Below, one piece after another: positions 61,512 to 64,000 of a stretch of DNA of 64,000 nucleotides. Source of the stretch: UBA2357 sp041678045 (GTDB lineage Bacteria > Pseudomonadota > Gammaproteobacteria > Burkholderiales > Rhodocyclaceae). Positions within the stretch are counted from its first letter, which is position 1, and every line of letters starts with the position of its first letter. The notes under the pieces are model-generated. The model saw only the letters and a list, made by a program, of their open reading frames with translations, ran no database searches and was not told the DNA's origin. The translations under genes were made by a program, and so were the position numbers. The stretch covers positions 35,974-99,973 of the forward strand of contig JBAYOV010000006.1 in assembly GCA_041678045.1 (NCBI GenBank). Direction: 5' to 3'.

Positions 61512-63392
61512 ATGAGCTCCCAATTCAGGCTGCTGGAAGAGCGCCGCTTCCTGCCCTTCTTCCTGACCCAGTTTCTTGGCGCCTTCAACGACAATTTCTA
61601 CAAGAATGCGCTGGTGGTGCTGGTCACCTTTCAGGCGGCACGCCTCACCGAGCTGTCACCGGGGGTGCTGGTGAATGTGGCTGCGGGTCTGTTCATCCTG
61701 CCGTTCTTCCTGTTTTCGGCCACCGCCGGGCAGTTTGCCGACAAGTTCGAGAAGAGCCGGCTGATCCGTTTCACCAAGTTGCTGGAGATCGGCATCATGG
61801 TGCTGGCAAGCGTGGCCTTTGCGCTGTCGTCCCTGCCGCTGATGTTGAGCACGCTGTTTCTGATGGGTACCCAGTCGGCGATCTTCGGGCCGGTGAAATA
61901 CGCAATCCTGCCGCAGATGCTGCATGAGGATGAACTGGTGGGGGGCAATGCGCTGGTCGAGTCCGGCACCTTCGTGGCGATCCTGCTCGGGACCCTTGTG
62001 GGCGGTCTGCTCATTGCCGTGCCGGACGGGCCGCTGTGGGTGTCGATGGGTGTTGTGCTGACCGCCGTGCTCGGTTATCTCGCCAGTCGCCGGATTCCGC
62101 CGGTTGCCGCAGCCGACCCCGCCATGCAGGTCGACTGGAACCCGCTGTCGCAGACTTGGCAGATGGTGCGTTTTGCGCGTGCCAACCGCACGGTGTTCCT
62201 GTCGATTCTGGGCATCTCCTGGTTCTGGTTCTATGGTGCGGTGTTCCTGTCGCAGTTTCCGGGCTATGCCTCCAGTGTGCTGGGCGGGGACGAGAAGGCG
62301 GTCACCCTGCCGCTGGCGGTGTTCTCGGTGGGCATTGCGGTGGGCTCGTTACTGTGCGAGCGTCTGTCGGGCAAGCATGTGGAAATTGGTCTGGTGCCCT
62401 TCGGCTCCATTGGCCTGACCCTGTTCGGGCTGGATCTGTGGTGGGCCAGCCCGGCGCTGGAGGCCGGGGCGATGATGCGTCCGTTGTCCGAACTGCTGTC
62501 CGAACCGGCCACCTGGCGCATTCTCTTCGATCTGGTGATGATCGCAATTTGCGGTGGTTTCTACATCGTACCGCTCTACGCGCTGGTGCAGAGCCGCTCC
62601 GAGGCCTCGCACCGCTCGCGCATCATCGCGGCCAACAACATCATCAGCGCGCTGTTCATGGTGGTGGCCGCAGGGCTCGGGGCGGGCCTGCTGGCGGCCG
62701 GCTTCAGCGTGCCGCAGGTGTTCCTGGTGGTGGCCCTGCTCAATGCAGCGGTGGCGCTGTACATCTACACCCTGGTGCCGGAATTCCTGCTGCGCTTCAT
62801 CGTGTGGCTGCTGGTGCACACGGTGTACCGTCTGCGGCTACGCGGGGTGGAGCAGGTGCCCGAGCAGGGGCCGGCGGTGATCGTCGCCAACCATGTGAGT
62901 TTTGTCGATGCCCTGATCATCATGGCGGCCTGCCGGCGCCCGATCCGCTTCGTGATGGATCACCGCATTTTCCGCAAGCCGATCCTGTCCTTTGTATTCC
63001 GCACCAGCCGGGCGATCCCGATTGCTTCGGCCACCGACGATCCGGCGATGACGGAAGCTGCATTCGACGAAATCGCCCGTGCGCTGGAGGCGGGCGAACT
63101 GGTGGGGCTCTTCCCCGAAGGACGCATCACCGACAATGGCGAGCTTTACCCTTTCCGCTCCGGCATTGCGCGCATCGTTGCCCGTACTCCGGTGCCGGTG
63201 GTGCCGATGGCCTTGAGCGGCCTGTGGGGCAGCTTCTTCAGCCGCAAGGACGGCCCCGCCATGCGCCGCCCGTTCCGCCGGGGCCTGTTCAACTGCATCG
63301 AGCTGCATGTTGCCGCTCCGGTACCCGCCGAGGAGGTCACCCCGCAGGGTCTGCAGCAACAGGTGGCGGCCCTGCGGGGTGAAAAGCAGTGA
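61512..63392 (+). CDS. lplT: LplT-like lysophospholipid transporter fused to PlsC acyltransferase
   Basis: A 626-residue protein. Residues 1 to about 430 are an MFS-type 12-helix transporter starting RRFLPFFLTQFLGAFNDNFYKN, as in LplT. The C-terminal ~180 residues are a second 1-acylglycerol-3-phosphate acyltransferase domain, with NHVSFVD (HX4D) and LFPEGRIT. LplT flips lysophospholipids inward for re-acylation, so transport and acylation are joined. With the upstream Aas this gives two PlsC domains in the locus. The genes are 100 bp apart on the same strand and may share a transcript. Confidence 0.9.
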   Translation: MSSQFRLLEERRFLPFFLTQFLGAFNDNFYKNALVVLVTFQAARLTELSPGVLVNVAAGLFILPFFLFSATAGQFADKFEKSRLIRFTKLLEIGIMVLASVAFALSSLPLMLSTLFLMGTQSAIFGPVKYAILPQMLHEDELVGGNALVESGTFVAILLGTLVGGLLIAVPDGPLWVSMGVVLTAVLGYLASRRIPPVAAADPAMQVDWNPLSQTWQMVRFARANRTVFLSILGISWFWFYGAVFLSQFPGYASSVLGGDEKAVTLPLAVFSVGIAVGSLLCERLSGKHVEIGLVPFGSIGLTLFGLDLWWASPALEAGAMMRPLSELLSEPATWRILFDLVMIAICGGFYIVPLYALVQSRSEASHRSRIIAANNIISALFMVVAAGLGAGLLAAGFSVPQVFLVVALLNAAVALYIYTLVPEFLLRFIVWLLVHTVYRLRLRGVEQVPEQGPAVIVANHVSFVDALIIMAACRRPIRFVMDHRIFRKPILSFVFRTSRAIPIASATDDPAMTEAAFDEIARALEAGELVGLFPEGRITDNGELYPFRSGIARIVARTPVPVVPMALSGLWGSFFSRKDGPAMRRPFRRGLFNCIELHVAAPVPAEEVTPQGLQQQVAALRGEKQ

Positions 63393-63448
63393 CCGAAGTT
63401 CTGTGAAACAATCGGCCTGTGTTCGCCCACGTTGTTTCAGGAGTCGTC

Positions 63449-64000
63449 ATGTCCGCCACCCTGCCCCGCAAGAAACTGCCGATCGGCATCCAGACCTTTC
63501 GCGAAATACGCGAGGAGGACTTTTACTATGTCGACAAGACCCCCCATGCGCTGCGCCTGATCGGTGAGGGCAAGTATTACTTCCTGTCGCGTCCGCGCCG
63601 TTTCGGCAAGAGCCTGTTCATCGACACGCTGGCGGAGTTGTTCGCGGGCAACGAGGTGCTGTTTCGCGGGCTGCACTGCCACGACCGGTGGGACTGGTCG
63701 GTGAAGTATCCGGTGATCCGCTTCAGTTTCGGCGGGGGCGTGTTTACCGACCCGGACTTGCTCGCCCAGCGCATCGATCATCTGCTCGCCCACAACGCCC
63801 AATTGCTGGGCCTGGATGCGCTGCCCGACGGCCCGGTGTCCACGCGCTTCGGAGTCCTGATCGAGCGAGCGGTGCAGCGCCATGGCCAGCGTGTGGTGGT
63901 GCTGGTCGATGAGTACGACAAACCTATCCTCGACAATCTCACCCGCCCGGAAACCGCCCGCCGGATGCGCGACACCCTGCGCGATCTGTACTCGGTGATC
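63449..64000 (+). CDS. AAA-ATPase-like/DUF1703-type protein, 5' part
   Basis: The gene is cut by the window end; 184 codons are visible. AGGAG 6 nt before ATG supports the start. The N-terminus KLPIGIQTFREIREEDFYYVDKT and SRPRRFGKSL (P-loop) are typical of the AAA-ATPase-like family (PF09820), as is VVVLVDEYDKPILDN (Walker B). Complete members end in a PD-(D/E)xK nuclease-like domain (DUF1703), expected beyond base 64000. They are often multicopy and prone to transfer; the role is unknown. Confidence 0.87.
   Translation, partial: MSATLPRKKLPIGIQTFREIREEDFYYVDKTPHALRLIGEGKYYFLSRPRRFGKSLFIDTLAELFAGNEVLFRGLHCHDRWDWSVKYPVIRFSFGGGVFTDPDLLAQRIDHLLAHNAQLLGLDALPDGPVSTRFGVLIERAVQRHGQRVVVLVDEYDKPILDNLTRPETARRMRDTLRDLYSVI

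Overview
The window is a 64 kb piece of a GC-rich bacterial chromosome, most likely from a betaproteobacterium of the Rhodocyclales type (Azoarcus/Thauera relatives). The placement is inferred from an EarP-EF-P pair with Arg32 in EF-P, a cytochrome c' beside a cytochrome b561, RdgC, a TTG-started DUF1857 protein and the overall gene style; no rRNA or tRNA is present to confirm it.

Layout. 1-1179: 3' end of an SF1 helicase with a C-terminal endonuclease-like domain. 1217-4453: a chemoreceptor with a CxxCH haem motif in its sensor domain, cytochrome c' and a convergent cytochrome b561. 4446-10238: a double-length (four ATPase module) UvrA carrying a short repeat cluster inside its reading frame. 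10320-13639: two overlapping membrane-associated GTPase genes and a small lipoprotein.

13892-32039 is a one-direction defence island of eleven intact or shortened genes plus one gene remnant, many of them overlapping by 1-10 bp. Its outer frame is a DUF3883 SNF2 helicase, a DUF1156 adenine methyltransferase and a DUF499 ATPase. Nested between these are a Septu pair (PtuA/PtuB), a tandem-hairpin element followed by a NYN ribonuclease, an AAA ATPase/DUF4276 (TOPRIM-like) pair, a DUF1016 protein lacking its nuclease core, a DUF262/DUF1524 (GmrSD-like) protein, and an AAA ATPase/PD-(D/E)xK-like pair. A 5' remnant of a second, divergent DUF1156 gene is still translationally coupled to ptuB, so the methyltransferase slot has apparently been rebuilt. 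This island is the best candidate for a new composite system.

32157-36777: housekeeping genes (efp, earP, rsuA, DUF1857, rdgC), with AT-rich segments carrying consensus DnaA boxes on both sides of rsuA. 36946-43977: a porin, a small phosphate-binding-like protein, a SpoIIE phosphatase fused to an anti-sigma-type kinase domain, a STAS protein and a large EF-hand-like membrane protein, together resembling a partner-switching module. 44074-44702: FitAB-type toxin-antitoxin with an inverted repeat in its promoter.

45078-53142 (minus strand) is a four-gene overlapping operon: a CheB-CheR-PAS-GGDEF-EAL giant protein, a phytochrome photosensory core without output domain, a haem oxygenase that would make its biliverdin, and succinate-semialdehyde dehydrogenase. 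53247-58163 (minus) is a copper cluster: MbnP/MbnH-type pair, outer-membrane protein, PCu(A)C chaperone and two DUF2946 proteins. 58447-63392 holds a regulator and two phospholipid-remodelling fusions (acyltransferase-AMP ligase and LplT-PlsC). The window ends inside an AAA-ATPase-like/DUF1703-type gene.
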